From: Castanea sativa
Lineage: Eukaryota > Streptophyta > Magnoliopsida > Fagales > Fagaceae
Direction: 5' to 3'
Assembly (NCBI RefSeq): GCF_040712315.1
Contig: NC_134015.1
Span: 23,747,614 to 23,811,613 of the forward strand
DNA: 64,000 bases
Position numbers and translations under genes: made by a program. The notes under the pieces were generated by a model that saw nothing but the letters and a program-made list of their open reading frames with translations, was not told the origin of the DNA and searched no databases. Every line of letters begins with the position of its first letter. Position 1 is the stretch's first letter. This document shows positions 12,195 to 23,775 of the stretch, in pieces.

Positions 12195-12646
12195 GCAAAC
12201 CTGGTCTAGTACCCAAGGAGAGGACGTCCCAGGTCTGCTGGGTTAAACTATGTCCTCTATGACCTGAAAATGTGCATTGGGCAGAGGTTTAGCTTATTTA
12301 GGCAATTATAACTTAAAAGTGGCATTTAACTTTAGCTATAAATGAAAGATTCCTTTTGGGAAGTCAAAGGAATGGGTGGGCTGCTCAGTATACTGTCACA
12401 GCTCTGTTGAAAATGACATAGCAGACTTGGTCTGGTACCTCGGAAGAGGACGTCACAGGTCTATTGGGTAAAACTATGTCCTCTGTGACCTGAAAAGGTA
12501 CATTGGGCAAAGGTTTAGCTTATTTAGACAATTATAACTCAAAAAGGGCATTTGACTTTAGCTATAAATGAAAGATTCCTTCTTGGAAAGTTAAATGGAA
12601 TGTGTGGGCTGCTCGGTGTACTATGACAGCTTTGTTGAAAATGACA
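12195..12646. repeat. Two-copy tandem repeat, period about 226 bp
   Basis: Unit 1 (about 12195-12420) and unit 2 (12421-12646) align along their full length. Shared blocks are GAGGACGTC, ACTATGTCCTCT, TGACCTGAAAA, GCTATAAATGAAAGATTCCT and GTTGAAAATGACA. GGTCT recurs at 12203 and 12429, and AAATGACA at 12411 and 12638. No coding capacity. Tandem units like this occur in LTRs and promoter-like regions of retroelements, but no element ends were identified. Confidence 0.75.
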
Positions 12647-13700
12647 ATTGAGAGGAAATTGTAGGGAGGTGTCATGCACATGGGGGAACTGAGCTTTCCA
12701 TCGGTTCATGCATTCCGGGAAAATATATGAACCAAGGGAAAGTTTCGAGATCCTCCTTTCACTAGAAATCACTCCCCTACCGACCAAACCATTCCTCCCT
12801 TACTATCCACTCGGGATCCCACGAGCTTGGACCACGGGTTACAAAGATAATACCTGATTTTTTTTGCTGAATTTTTAATGGCTTGTTTTTTGCTGGAAAT
12901 CTGAACATGCATAAAGCCATGATATTGATTCTTCTTGCTGCATATCCTCTAGCCTAACCGAGATCCTTGTTGCATGTCATCTGGTTTGCCTAAGATCCTT
13001 GCCCAAGATCCTCTTATTTTTTTCTTTTTTTTTTCTTCTTTTTGGGATTTTGGGCCTTCATGGTCCTTCTTCGCTTCATGTATTGGTCTTCTTTTGTTAA
13101 GGCCCATGGTCTTTCCTTACTTTTCATGGAATGAGCTTTCTTGTGAAATTTTGGCCCTCAACACCAACTTTAAACCTAAAGGTCCTAAACCTTATTATTC
13201 TCCTAAAATTAAATATATTAAATTTAGCTTTTACCTAACTAAGTTTAGGGTTGTTTTCATTTCTATCCTTTAAGTTTATGTCCATCATTATAAGTTATTT
13301 GGCCGTTAAGTGCCAAATAAAAACATAAACGCACACCAAAACTTATTATTAATTTTAGTATAAACTTCAATGAATTTTTAATATGTTCTAAAAACTGATA
13401 TTTACCTTTTAATAAATTTTCATTACTTATTTAAAAAAAATGTAATGAACATAAACAAAATTCATTGTATCAAAATAATGAAAATTATGTTAAGAGTAAA
13501 AATCCAACCAATTGTCTTCTTTTTTCTTACTAAAATGGTGCAATCAATAATGGACAATTAGCATATTTTACCAATTGAAATTTGTAAAAAGATTTTTTCA
13601 AGAGTTGGGTCAGCACAAGCTTGAATCCTAATCTAAATCTTATTTGGATTTGATATGATTATCCTTTGTAAAGTTGTGATTTTCAATTCTTGTTTATTGC
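12647..13700. other. Intergenic, no recognised feature
   Basis: Mixed AT-rich sequence with a T/C-rich run at 13010-13040. Small open frames here have no recognisable domains. Confidence 0.45.
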
Positions 13701-13769
13701 ATTAATTCCGTGTCAAATTTGATTGTATTTCATTCAATCATTTATCTGTATTTTTGTGGGATTAAATGT

Positions 13770-14640
13770 AATAGGTATAGTGTTCAATTTGGTGAAGAAC
13801 AGGGTATTTCGCGACTAGCACAACTGTTGCAACCTACAAAAGGTCACGTGAGGGGCACATGTTGGAAGTTCAAGCATCTCAAGTGTCAGAGGCAACTTGC
13901 GACTTGACTGACTCGCGACTGACTTGTGAAATGCTACTGACAATTGTTTTATGTGTGTTTCCTTCATCTTTTTACTCACTATAAAATCTCACATTACCCA
14001 CGAAATCATAAGAAGAGTTTTTGAGAGAAAACCCAAGAAATCCATTACAGAGTTAGAGATTTCAAACCAGCAATCATCTACACATTTCTCTTAGTTTTCT
14101 TCACTCTCTTCCCGTTCAAATTAATTCCATGTCCTATGAGACGAACTTAGCCCAAACATAATCCACACCTATTCAGAGTGTAGAGAGTTAATTTGAAACA
14201 TTTGGGAAGCATTGGGTTCATGTCAATCTTTGGTAGGAGCAATTGGTGATAATTGCGTGATCCAGAAGCTAATAAAAACAAGACTCAGTGAAGTCTGTTG
14301 GTAGCTGGGGCTTAGAGGGCTCAAGTACAATGGGTAAACTAGGCTTGGAGGGTCTATTCATGTACTCCAACTGATTTGCTAGTGGATCATTTCAGCTTGT
14401 AGGGTTGTGAAAAGGTTTTTCCGCCGAGTTCTCCGGTTTTCCTCTTCGATAATACATTTGCAGTGTGTTTGCTTTTTTCTTCTCTTACTACTTGTGCTTT
14501 TTACTTAATTGTCAATTATGTTTATTCATGCACTAGTTAATAGTCCCAATTGATTGTGCATTTATTACTCTTGTTCTACATGTTTAGAGTAGATTAAAAT
14601 TAATCTAACTGTAATTTTAAAATTGGGGGTCTAAACTCAT
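13770..14640 (+). mobile_element. Possible LTR-retrotransposon LTR fragment
   Basis: The block has the build of a plant Copia-type LTR: a TATA-like CTATAAAATCTCAC near 13980, a leader-like stretch with AGAAGAGTTTTTGAGAGAAA, and a late GGTTTTTCCGCCGAGTTCTCC stretch followed by T-rich sequence near 14420-14480. No partner LTR, primer-binding site or gag/pol frame was found nearby, so a solo or broken LTR is the most that can be proposed. The call rests on resemblance only. Confidence 0.3.
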
Positions 14641-15000
14641 TCAAGTATTTATTCTAGTGAGCTTTCATCCTTTAATTGCTTACTCCCTTTGGTTCAAATT
14701 GAATTGGATATGCCTTTTTTAAGTTGATTAAGGCACATGTCAACATTGAGTCCATTCAAACAAATTCACTTATGCCCTTTTTATGCAATGTGCATGCTAA
14801 ATTGTGCAACTTTGATAAAACTTCCTAGAATTAATTCCAAACTCTTTTAAAAGGCATATCCTTGCATTAAAATTCATTTTAAGCAAAAATTAATTATTAA
14901 ATGTTATTCCAATATGAAATATAAAATGCATGAATTAACACAAAATATGTATGATAATTCTCTTTAATGATGATATAAATATATAAAATTAAGCTTATTA

Positions 15001-16126
15001 GAGCATCCACAGCAGTGGAGCTAAATAGCTATATTGCTATTTTAGCTCCACTCAAACCCCAAAAACCCACCTGCAGCAGTGGAGGCAAAGCTAAAAAATT
15101 TTAGCTTTGCGCTACAGTGCTCATGTATCAATACATGAGCACTGTAGCTGAAAGTTATAAAAAAAAAAAAAAAATTATTGGGCATGATTAAAAAATGATA
15201 GATCACTCTCTGAAGCTACTCTCTCCTCTCCATTTCCATTTCACTCTCTCCATTTCCATTTCACTCTCTCCTCTCCATTTTCATTTCACAATCACACTCT
15301 GAAGCTCACCGCCGCCGACGCCGCCTTCAACGTCAGCTGAGACCCACGCCGACGCCGATCAGCTGAGACCCACACAAGCTCACCGCCGATCAGACCCACA
15401 CCGATTCAGCTCCATGCAAGCTCACCGCCGATCAGACCCACGCCGATTCAGCTCCAAGCAAGCTCACCGCCGATCAGACCCATGCCGATTCAGCTCCACG
15501 CAAGCTCACCGCCGATCCGACCCACGCCGATTCAGCTCCACGCAAGCTCACCGCCGATCAGACCCATGCCGATTCAGCTCCACGCAAGCTCACCGCCGAT
15601 CAGACCCACGCCGATCAGCTTCACTCTCAATGCTCACCCAACGCCGATTCACCGCCAATCCGCCGATCAGACCTCCGCCTCAATCCACTTCTCTTCCGCC
15701 GATCAGACCCACGCCGACATTGTCCTCCTCACCGAAGCCCAGCTCTATGATTGATGATTTTTATTTTGTTTATAATTGGTGATTTTGTTTGGTCTGGGTT
15801 GAGGAAAAAGATTGGAGATTTCGGTTGGTTTTTTTTTTTTTTTTTTTTGCTGCTGTGGACTGGTGGTGGTGGTGGTGGTTGTGACTGTGGCTGATGGTAA
15901 AGGTGGTTGTGGTTGGTTGTATGAATGTTTTTTGAGTTGTGGGATATATTATTTTATTGTAGGATATATATTATTATATTGTGATGTTTATATTATTTTA
16001 TTGTGTTGAAAGCTAAAATAGATTCACTGCTGTAGCATATGTGTAGATATGTATAGGTAAAATAGATAAAGTAACCTTTGGTGAAGCTAAAAAGCTAATT
16101 TTTTAGCTCCACTGCTGTGGATGCTC
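15001..16126. mobile_element. PIF/Harbinger-like element, GAGCATYCA family, copy 2
   Basis: The left end GAGCATCCACAGCAGTGGAG and right end CTCCACTGCTGTGGATGCTC are perfect inverted repeats for 20 bp, continuing into AGCTAAA on each side. TTA flanks both ends (14998-15000 and 16127-16129). A second, subterminal inverted segment (GCAGCAGTGGAGGCAAAGCT) lies near 15072. The interior holds a CT-rich block, a 42-bp minisatellite and GGT repeats. No transposase is encoded. Confidence 0.85.
15376..15627 (+). repeat. Minisatellite, six 42-bp units
   Basis: Units begin with AAGCTCACCGCCGATCAGAC at 15376, 15418, 15460, 15502, 15544 and 15586, a constant 42-bp step, with few substitutions. Because 42 is a multiple of three, a frame stays open and encodes a 14-residue basic repeat (QAHRRSDPRRFSST and variants). 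The GC-rich array is confined to the MITE and is unlike its AT-rich surroundings. The open frame is a consequence of the array, not good evidence for a protein. Confidence 0.88.
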
Positions 16127-16139
16127 TTATAAAGGTGTA

Positions 16140-16930
16140 TTAGGTGTATTGAGTGGCATGGTTTGCATAAGACTACATGGATGGTGGTCTTAAACGCTAA
16201 ACTACATTTAGGATTCTGAGATATCCTTTACGTGTGTATGCGTTGTGTCAGGTGGCATGGTTCCCTTTATATGCTTTCAACAATTTCTAACACTAAACTA
16301 CTCTACGGGGTTTTAATGGTGAGCAAAGATTGAATCTATTGCTCTTGTGCACTAAAACAGTTAAGATTATGACATGTGTCAACTTTTGGCCATGTGTCAC
16401 TATATTGACGGTCCATTGCATATAAACATGAGACCCAAGCCAAGGCCTACAATGTTTCCTAGTGTCTGCATGAATGGTGTCAATGGTATAGGTCAATATT
16501 GGAGGCTTTTCACAATCTCTAACACTTGCACTTTAATGGTCCGTTTGGATTGAGGGGAAGGAAGTGGGAGTAGAGTAGAGTAGAATAGATTTAGCCCAAA
16601 ATTAGCCTATTTTTAGTCAACTCTACTCTACTCCCCCTCCTTCTCCCTTCGAGTGGCACGTGTTATATTAGAGATTTTCAACAAATTCTAACACTAAAAG
16701 TGCACTTAGGCTTCCTGGGGTCTCCTGCGTGCGTGGATTGTGTAGGGTGGCACAATTTGTATTAGAGGATTTCCACAATATCTTACACTAAAGTGCACTT
16801 GGGGTTTTTTTGTCAATCCCAAGTGTTTGAATGTGGGTTGTGTCAGGTGGCATGGGTTGGGTTAAATGTATTTTTTGGTAGTTTCTGACTCTAAATCACA
16901 CTGAAGCGATTCTATGGGTCCCGAACAAGT
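16140..16930. repeat. Degenerate tandem repeat, unit about 100 bp
   Basis: Five to six diverged units share GTGTCAGGTGGCATGG, a TTTCAACAATTTCTAACACTAAA-like block and CACT(T/A)AGG. Clear unit starts are near 16145, 16247, 16652, 16748 and 16849. A small AGTAGAGTAGAGTAGA-rich insertion (about 16537-16650) and other sequence split the array. No coding capacity. Confidence 0.6.
16537..16650. mobile_element. Small foldback element, probably truncated
   Basis: GGTCCGTTTGGATTGAGGGG at the left is followed by AGTAGAGTAGAGTAGA, and about 60 bp later by its complement CTCTACTCTACTCC. The GTCCGTTTGGAT start is common in plant MITEs. The matching right terminus is missing, so this is a broken copy or a chance foldback. 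Confidence 0.4.
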
Positions 16931-18910
16931 AAGTATAATTAATTTATTCTTTTAGCAAATGATAGGAAAATCTTAACCTCAAAATTCTATTTATATCCAT
17001 AACTTGGACCCTAAAACTATTCTCCATTTATGTCTGATTAGACTTTAGATCAAACATCAGTTTTAAGTGAATCTGTTTAGATCAAACTTTAATTAAAACT
17101 TAATTTAAAAAGCTTGGTGATGGATAATCAAATTTAATTATAGGGACCTTCAAGCTAGGTAGCTGTTGACTTTTACCAAAGAAAGTGAAAGGTAGCTTGT
17201 GGTAATTTTCTAGAAGATCCACTAAACTCGGAAAAAAGTAAGGCTTGACAATGGATGATTTTAATTTTAGTTTAAATTCTATATCCCTCCCTTCCCCAAC
17301 AAAAAATCCCAACCCCACCATTTTGCCTTGAAGAATCCCATGTATTTAAAAATTGGTTACACTGTCCAATCTTAATGTTAAACCCCTATAAAACCGAATG
17401 GAACATGACATAATGGCTATAATGTAAATCCTGGCATCCACGTGCTTGCAAATGGTATATCACACAAACTGATCCATACATTGTAAAGGGGAATAAAACA
17501 AAATGGAAAACCCTGTAAGGGTATGACCTACGCAAAACAACATACATGTTCATCCAAAACAAAAAGAAAATACAATATATAATATTTTCTCATATTGCTT
17601 ATTGATTTTATAACTGCTTAATTGTGGCGAAAATATAGTTATTTGAGTGGATCACTTAATCGGGGTAATTTGATAATAAAATTGCTCAGTTCGTTACAAA
17701 ACGGAATTTTCAAAATTATTTTTAAAAATTTAAATGTTTTTCCAAAGAAAAGAAATAAATAAAAGTTAACATATGCTCTACGGATATTGATTTAGAAAAT
17801 ATTTTTAGAAATATTTTATGGGAAAAAGAATATTTAACTTATTTTTTTATTATATTTATATATATATATTTATAAAAGTATTAAAAAAACTTTTCTAAAA
17901 TAGTCCATTAACAAATGTTTTAAAAGCACCTGATAACCAAAACCAAAAAATTAGAACAAATTAAAGTTAATTATATTAACTCATAAATGATTAGATTCTC
18001 TTATAGTAGCAAACATGTTTTGGTTAAATGGTTTTTAAAGAATAATGTATATGACTCTTTTGATTTGGCATGTGACCCTCCTTATTTTGTATATCAGTAG
18101 TTAGGGAGAAATTTATCAGCCCCTCCCCTCTTTGTAATTAATTTCTTTGCTTGTTAATAAAATCTATCCATTTCATCAAAAAATTCCTCTTATGATTTCT
18201 AATAAAATTTCAATTGATCCCAAGGTCCAAGAGCATATTCAAGCCATTCTAGCTCCAATGTGGAACACAAGTGGGAGTTACCTATATGGGGCAAGCCGGC
18301 AAGGCGTGAGAACGTAGGGTGTTAGGTCCCTCGTTAATCTACAAGTCCGTATAGATAGTTGGTATAGCGTCAGTATCACTGTACCGTTAAACCCCGAGCA
18401 ACAAGTGACCTTTTGTGTTTTATCACTTTATGTGTATCGTGATTAATGAAAGAGAGCTCTATAAATTTAAAAGCAGAACAAAGCATATAGTTGTGGTTAT
18501 TTGGGGGACAAATTAAACGTATAGCACACACCTTCAAAAATCAAAACCCATTACAAGGCATACAAAAAAAAATCCTATTAATTTCATGTCCATCTCTCTA
18601 TTTTTAAACAAGATAAAAAGAAAGAAAAAGCTTTAAAAGTTTAAAGCCCTCTCTCTCTCTCTCCATGTTGATTCTTCAAGGGATAGCAACATTATCGAAA
18701 GGCCAAGACAGCAGCTTTTCTTTTTAATTTTTAGCTAGAACTCTCTCTCTCTATCTCTCTTCATATTTGTTTAGCTTATCCTCTGGAATTTTCTCCAGCA
18801 AAAGTGCACAAACATTAAGAGGGTTTTGTAAGTGTAAGGTCCATGCATTTGTTTGGTTGCATTCAAAGCAATATCCCTGTCCCAGGTGCTCACTATGTAG
18901 CTTCCATTTT
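16931..18910. other. Intergenic, AT-rich
   Basis: Long AT-rich tract. CT-dinucleotide runs occur at 18648-18662 and 18740-18756. I see no supported gene, RNA or bounded element. Confidence 0.45.
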
Positions 18911-19183
18911 AGTATCCGTTTGGATAGTGCTGAAAAGTATTGTGTTTGTGTTTCATGTTTTTTTTTTTAGATCTTTTTTTTAAGAAGAGTGTTTCACGTT
19001 TTCAAATATGGGATTATGCTTTTCTAGTGGGTCTCGTGCATTGTTCACAGGACCCGTAAGTACTTTATTTAGAAAAAAAAAAAATTTAAAACTGGGTCTT
19101 ACAGTATTATTCACACATTTAAAAATTATTTTGTTACAATATTTTCAGTTTTTAATAAAATAAGCGGTATCTAAACAGATCCT
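18911..19183. mobile_element. hAT-like MITE (GTTTGGATA termini)
   Basis: The left end AGTATCCGTTTGGATAGTG pairs with a right end whose complement is AGGATCTGTTTAGATACCG. The interior contains GTGGGTC...GGACCC and CTGAAAATATTG-type blocks shared with the related element at 35883-36100. No coding capacity; the target duplication is not clear. Confidence 0.55.
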
Positions 19184-19268
19184 AAGTTTCTTAAGCTTGA
19201 CACTTACAAGATCTTTCCATTTTAATAATATGACCTTGATAGGAAGATAAGCATAACAAGAGCTATAC

Positions 19269-19550
19269 ACTATAAAAAAAAATTGCTATTTATGACAAAA
19301 CATTTTCAACGGCTACAAAAAATTGTTGGAAAAATTAGCTTTCTTGACAGCATTTTATATTCTCTAAGAAATTATTCATCAAATATTAAAACATTTATTA
19401 CGGCAAAAAAGTCGGTTGAAAATACCTACTTTTTTGTCGAAAATATAATTCGTTTTGGAGGGAAGATGACCTATAGCAATCCCATGTTAGGACCTCAAAA
19501 TCTTTTTTGGCTAGTCACTTTAAAGTGTTTTGTAGTAAATTAGATTGGGA
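19269..19550 (+). mobile_element. Possible CACTA-type element end
   Basis: CACTATAAAAAAAAATTGCTATTTATGAC resembles the usual CACTACAAGAAAAA terminus of plant CACTA transposons, and is followed by degenerate CGGCTACAAAAAATTGTTGG and CGGCAAAAAAGTCGGTTG subterminal repeats. The opposite end was not located. Confidence 0.35.
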
Positions 19551-20083
19551 TGAACTCGTGAAAGAGATAGGGACATTCTTATCCAAAAGGGAACAATGAT
19601 AGAAACAAATCGATCAAGAGTAAGCAATCTCTAATATGGTTTTGGAAATAAAGCCCTTTCAAGCTCTCTCTCTTTAAAGTCATGTCATACACCTGTTTAA
19701 CTCAAAAGGTGAACCATTTTTAGTCGAAATTTGCTCTTCATGAAGAATAGGACTAGAAGTCATTGCTTGGAATTTCGCCAACCCAGACTCTTACTAGGAG
19801 TTAGGACCACTTCCTTAATAATCCTCAACAAAAAATTGGAAGTACAGAACATGTATATTTAGACCATCCTATATTCTTTTTCTTTTTTCTTTTTCTTTTT
19901 TTGGGGTGTGAAAATCTTTGTTTTGGGCAATGAATTTCAATTAAATTTTATTTAAAACACTATTAAGACATAACCATTGGCAATAGTTTCATGTATACCT
20001 TTCGTACATCGCAACGACAATAACAATCTCAAATTTTTTGGATCAATGATAGACTCTCAACAGATTATTAGTTAGGGTAGGAT

Positions 20084-20997
20084 CAGGGGCGGAGGGAAGG
20101 GGGGGCGAGGGGGGGGGCAGGTGCCCCCCCTGAACTTTCAAATTTTTTTTTTTTTACTGATATGATAATGTATTTACCCCCTACACAAAAGACAAAAAAA
20201 CTTTTCTATTTATTGGGAATAAACAACTACATGGTTCAAAATTCAACAACCTTAACTAATAGAACTCTAAAACTATTATAACTTTAATATAAAACTATTG
20301 GTCCCACTTAGTAATGATTAAAAGAAAAGAAAAAGAAAAAAAACCTACTGCTAATGCTATATGCCAATACGGAATAGGAATCACACCGGCCTAATACTAA
20401 TAGAACTTTTTTGTTTTTTATTGGAGTACTAATACTAATACTAATAGAACTCTGAAAAAAAAAAAAAGTGTATATCTAATACAGTATAAAGCACGCCTCC
20501 CATAAAAAAAAAAAAAAAAAAGTTCTTTAGATTTTTTTAAAAATTAAGTAAGGGGAGAATAATTAATTTTTTCATAATTTGTAATTTTGTTAATATAATA
20601 AGAGTAAATTTAATAATTCATTTGGTTCAGCACTTCTAAACTTTGCCCTCCTTCAAAATCTCTCCAATTTTGGGGAATTAAAAATGAGGGGTTAGAACTC
20701 ATCCAAACCCTCCCAAATCCTTCCCCCTTCTTTCTTAAAAAATATCCAAATAAGGTAATTTAACTTACTCTTCCTCTCTCTACTCTACTTCCTTGTACTC
20801 ACCTTCCATCTAAACAAGCTATTAGAGTTTCTGTTGAGTTTTTAAAAGCATTCAAGTCATTGAGTCACATTTAAATATTCACAGGTATATTGCATACTCT
20901 TAATATTCATATTTAAATTTTTTAAGATTAGTTTTTTACTTTCAATTTTATCTTTTAATCTTGCCCCTCCTGACCTAAATTCCTAGCTCCGCCACTG
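20084..20997. mobile_element. hAT-type non-autonomous element
   Basis: An exact 8-bp duplication GGTAGGAT flanks it (20076-20083 and 20998-21005). The ends are CAGGGGCGGAGG on the left and CTAGCTCCGCCACTG on the right, imperfect inverted repeats of the common plant CAGTGGCGGAG type. The interior is AT-rich with poly-A/T runs and no transposase. Confidence 0.82.
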
Positions 20998-21689
20998 GGT
21001 AGGATACATGTATTATTTGCCGTACTCTATCCTATTTGCAGTCATATATTATATAATAAAAGAATTATTATATGTTATAGTTTGCATCAAGTGGATATCC
21101 TTTCATTTTTCCTTTTTCCTTTTTGTGCTATGAGGACATCCCTTTTACCCATTTATTTTGAATACTCAGTGTCTTTTATTTCAACTAGTAAAAAAAAAAT
21201 CCTAACTACACTACATTTTTATTTTTTTTATTTGATAGTTGGAGGAGGAAGAATTTGAACATTTTACGTATTTGTTGAATACAATAAAAAAAGTCACCAA
21301 AAAAAGAAAAAAAAAGGGGGTAGCCTAATTTCAAAATTTTGGAGAAATTTGATTATTATTTTTTCCTCAATTGCGTCCATGGAAAGAAATTATGGGGCAG
21401 TTATGAAAGCTTTTCTTAAAATATTATGCTCTTATTCCTTGCAATTTTAGAAAGTCATCATGGACTAACTCAGTTGAAAATACAAACGAGTTGACAAGCT
21501 CCTGTAGTCCCAAATTTTCTTTACATGGCAGAAATCCATGTTGGAGCGAGCCACACTTGCCAAGATACTAGTAATATTGCTTTTTATTTACCAAAAGGAT
21601 AACGATTTGCTGCAAACTAATTTGCAACAACTCTTGCAAAAATGCACGTGTCTATGTCTCAAAGGGACACTTGTCCATATTTATATTTA

Positions 21690-22956
21690 GGGGAAATTAC
21701 ACTTTGCCTACTTGTGGTTTGCCCAAAGAACACTTTACCTACCTGAGATTTAAAAAATGGCACTTTGCCCACCTGTAGTTTAATCCGTTAGCAAAATGTT
21801 ACCCACCTCTAAACCTGCCGTTACTTTAACACAAATTCACTCCAAAAAAACAATAGCAATTGAATTAAAACTCTTTCCTTTGAAAAAAAAAAAACTTCCT
21901 TGTACATGTATACTCCCTATTCTAGATTGTGATCCACTCCATGAAGATAAAAACTTAAAACTCTCAACATCAAGAGAATTTGGCAGCCCGATCATAACCC
22001 ATGTGAAGGATCTTGAAGATTTTCTCTCTTGATTTAAACCACAGGTACGTTTTTCATAATTAGGGTTCTTGATTTCTTTTTTAAAAATTGCTGGTAGATT
22101 TTTTTTTTTTGATTTCTGGCAGATTTCTACTGCAATTTTGATTTATTTTGAAGATTTTTGAAGATTTGTAGCTTATTGCTGGCTAATCACATTTTTGAAG
22201 ATTTTTTTTTTTCTTGCTGGCAGATTACGTTGTTAATTTGTCTTGGTATTTGCTGGTAGATTATTTATAAAAAAAAAAATTTCTGGTAGATTACTTAATG
22301 TGTAGCGTGTTAAAGAAAAAAAGTTTTTTGAGAAATTGGGTCTGTGCTATACATTTTTTTGCTCTGTGCTATATATTTTCGCAGACTTCTCATTGGAGTT
22401 TTGACCCAATATTAGTGCTCCACCCACCACGTATTGTCGTGCTTCACCATCTAATTCTATTTCTAAGGCGCTTTCTCATATTTACAACCTTTTCTAACTT
22501 TTCATACATGTACAAAAACAAAGCAGATCAATGATTGTTGTTATCTCAATGTGTAGCGTGTTAATGATTTTATTTTTATTTTTTGGTTGTTGAGAAATTG
22601 GGTCTGTGCTATACATTTTCTGCCAAGAACGAAAAAAGAACTATTGTTGTTATCTGTGCTATACATTTTCTTGGGTCAGCATCTGTGTGTATAAAGGTTG
22701 GTTTGAAAGTTGCAAGATATGCTCTGTTATGAAATTGCAAGTCATGCTCTGTTATGGTTTCTCAAAGGAAAGAGTTTTGATTAAATTGCTATTGTTTTTT
22801 TTTGAGTAAATTGGTGTTAGAGTAACGGCAGGGTTAGAGGTGGATAATGTTTTGCTAATAGATCAAACCATAGGTGGGCAAAATGCCATTTTTTAAACTA
22901 TAGGTGGGTAAAGTGTTTTTTGGACAAACTACAAGTAAGTAAAGTGTAATTTTTCC
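21690..22956. mobile_element. Non-autonomous Mutator-like element (MULE)
   Basis: A perfect 9-bp duplication TTATATTTA (21681-21689 and 22957-22965) flanks long inverted repeats of roughly 140 bp. The left begins GGGGAAATTACACTTTGCC and continues through ACCTCTAAACCTGCCGTTAC near 21830. The right is its complement from about 22820. Long TIRs with 9-bp duplications define Mutator-like elements. The interior lacks a transposase but holds a duplicated segment (TGTGTAGCGTGTTAA... GGGTCTGTGCTATACATTTT at about 22299 and 22549). Whether the inside was captured from a host gene cannot be judged without a search. Confidence 0.87.
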
Positions 22957-23247
22957 TTATATTTAAATGAGAACTTACTTGTCTAGATTGAATTTTTCAC
23001 CAAATAGCCACTTGACACATGCATTTTGCAAAAATTGTTGCAACTTAGTTTATAGCAAATCCTTATGCTTAACAAAATCATTCAAAGCATATTATGAGAA
23101 GTTGATTTTTGAAGCCATCTTGCAGATCTTGGATATCTACTAAAATTTTAGATTACCTTCCAAATAGATATCCATGACATTCAATTAATTTGTCTATTTT
23201 TAAAATTCCTTTCATATCTATATTCACATATTTTTAATTGACTTTAA

Positions 23248-23251
<4 letters not shown>

Positions 23252-23300
<49 letters not shown>
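23252..23300. repeat. (AT)n microsatellite
   Basis: About 24 uninterrupted AT dinucleotides followed by five CA units. Confidence 0.95.
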
Positions 23301-23303
<3 letters not shown>

Positions 23304-23775
23304 ACACACAAATACAAGAAAAACCCTGTATAATATAAAATGAGTAAAATAAAATAAAATATTATTTTTGCAATAAAAATAAAATTAATTTTAAAGAGTA
23401 AAAGAATAGACACTTGTGGTGGGCCTTTTGTGATTTTTGGGTTGGACTGCCTCCTGCTGTACTGAGGCCAAAGTGTTCTAGATAAGAAAGTTGTAATCGG
23501 TCCAATTGCAACCCACCTTAGGTCGGCTTGTGCACAAACTATGCCCTTTTTTGCTGAAACTTTGGTCACATGCCCATGACAGATGAAACTATTACAGAAG
23601 AGTTATGGAAGATAAGTACAACAATAATAAAGGCAATATGCTTCCCATTAGATGAAATAAATAAAGAATCCTTGAGTACAATATAGTAATAAGAAACGCG
23701 TTATAAGTGAAATTGCGAAGACAATAAAGGAAATAATTACAATAAATAATAAAAGCAAAAAGGAAAAGGTAAGGT
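23301..23775. other. Intergenic, no recognised feature
   Basis: AT-rich; a short open frame on the minus strand (23300-23569) shows no domain and is probably chance. Confidence 0.45.

Noticed and set aside
15376..15627. CRISPR-like array of regular repeats
   Set aside because: The units are contiguous 42-bp tandem repeats with no unique spacers, in a plant MITE.
15414..15782. 122-codon basic repeat protein
   Set aside because: The frame is open only because the 42-bp minisatellite is a multiple of three; no other gene features.
18630..18910. microRNA precursor
   Set aside because: No stem of adequate length and no recognised mature miRNA sequence.
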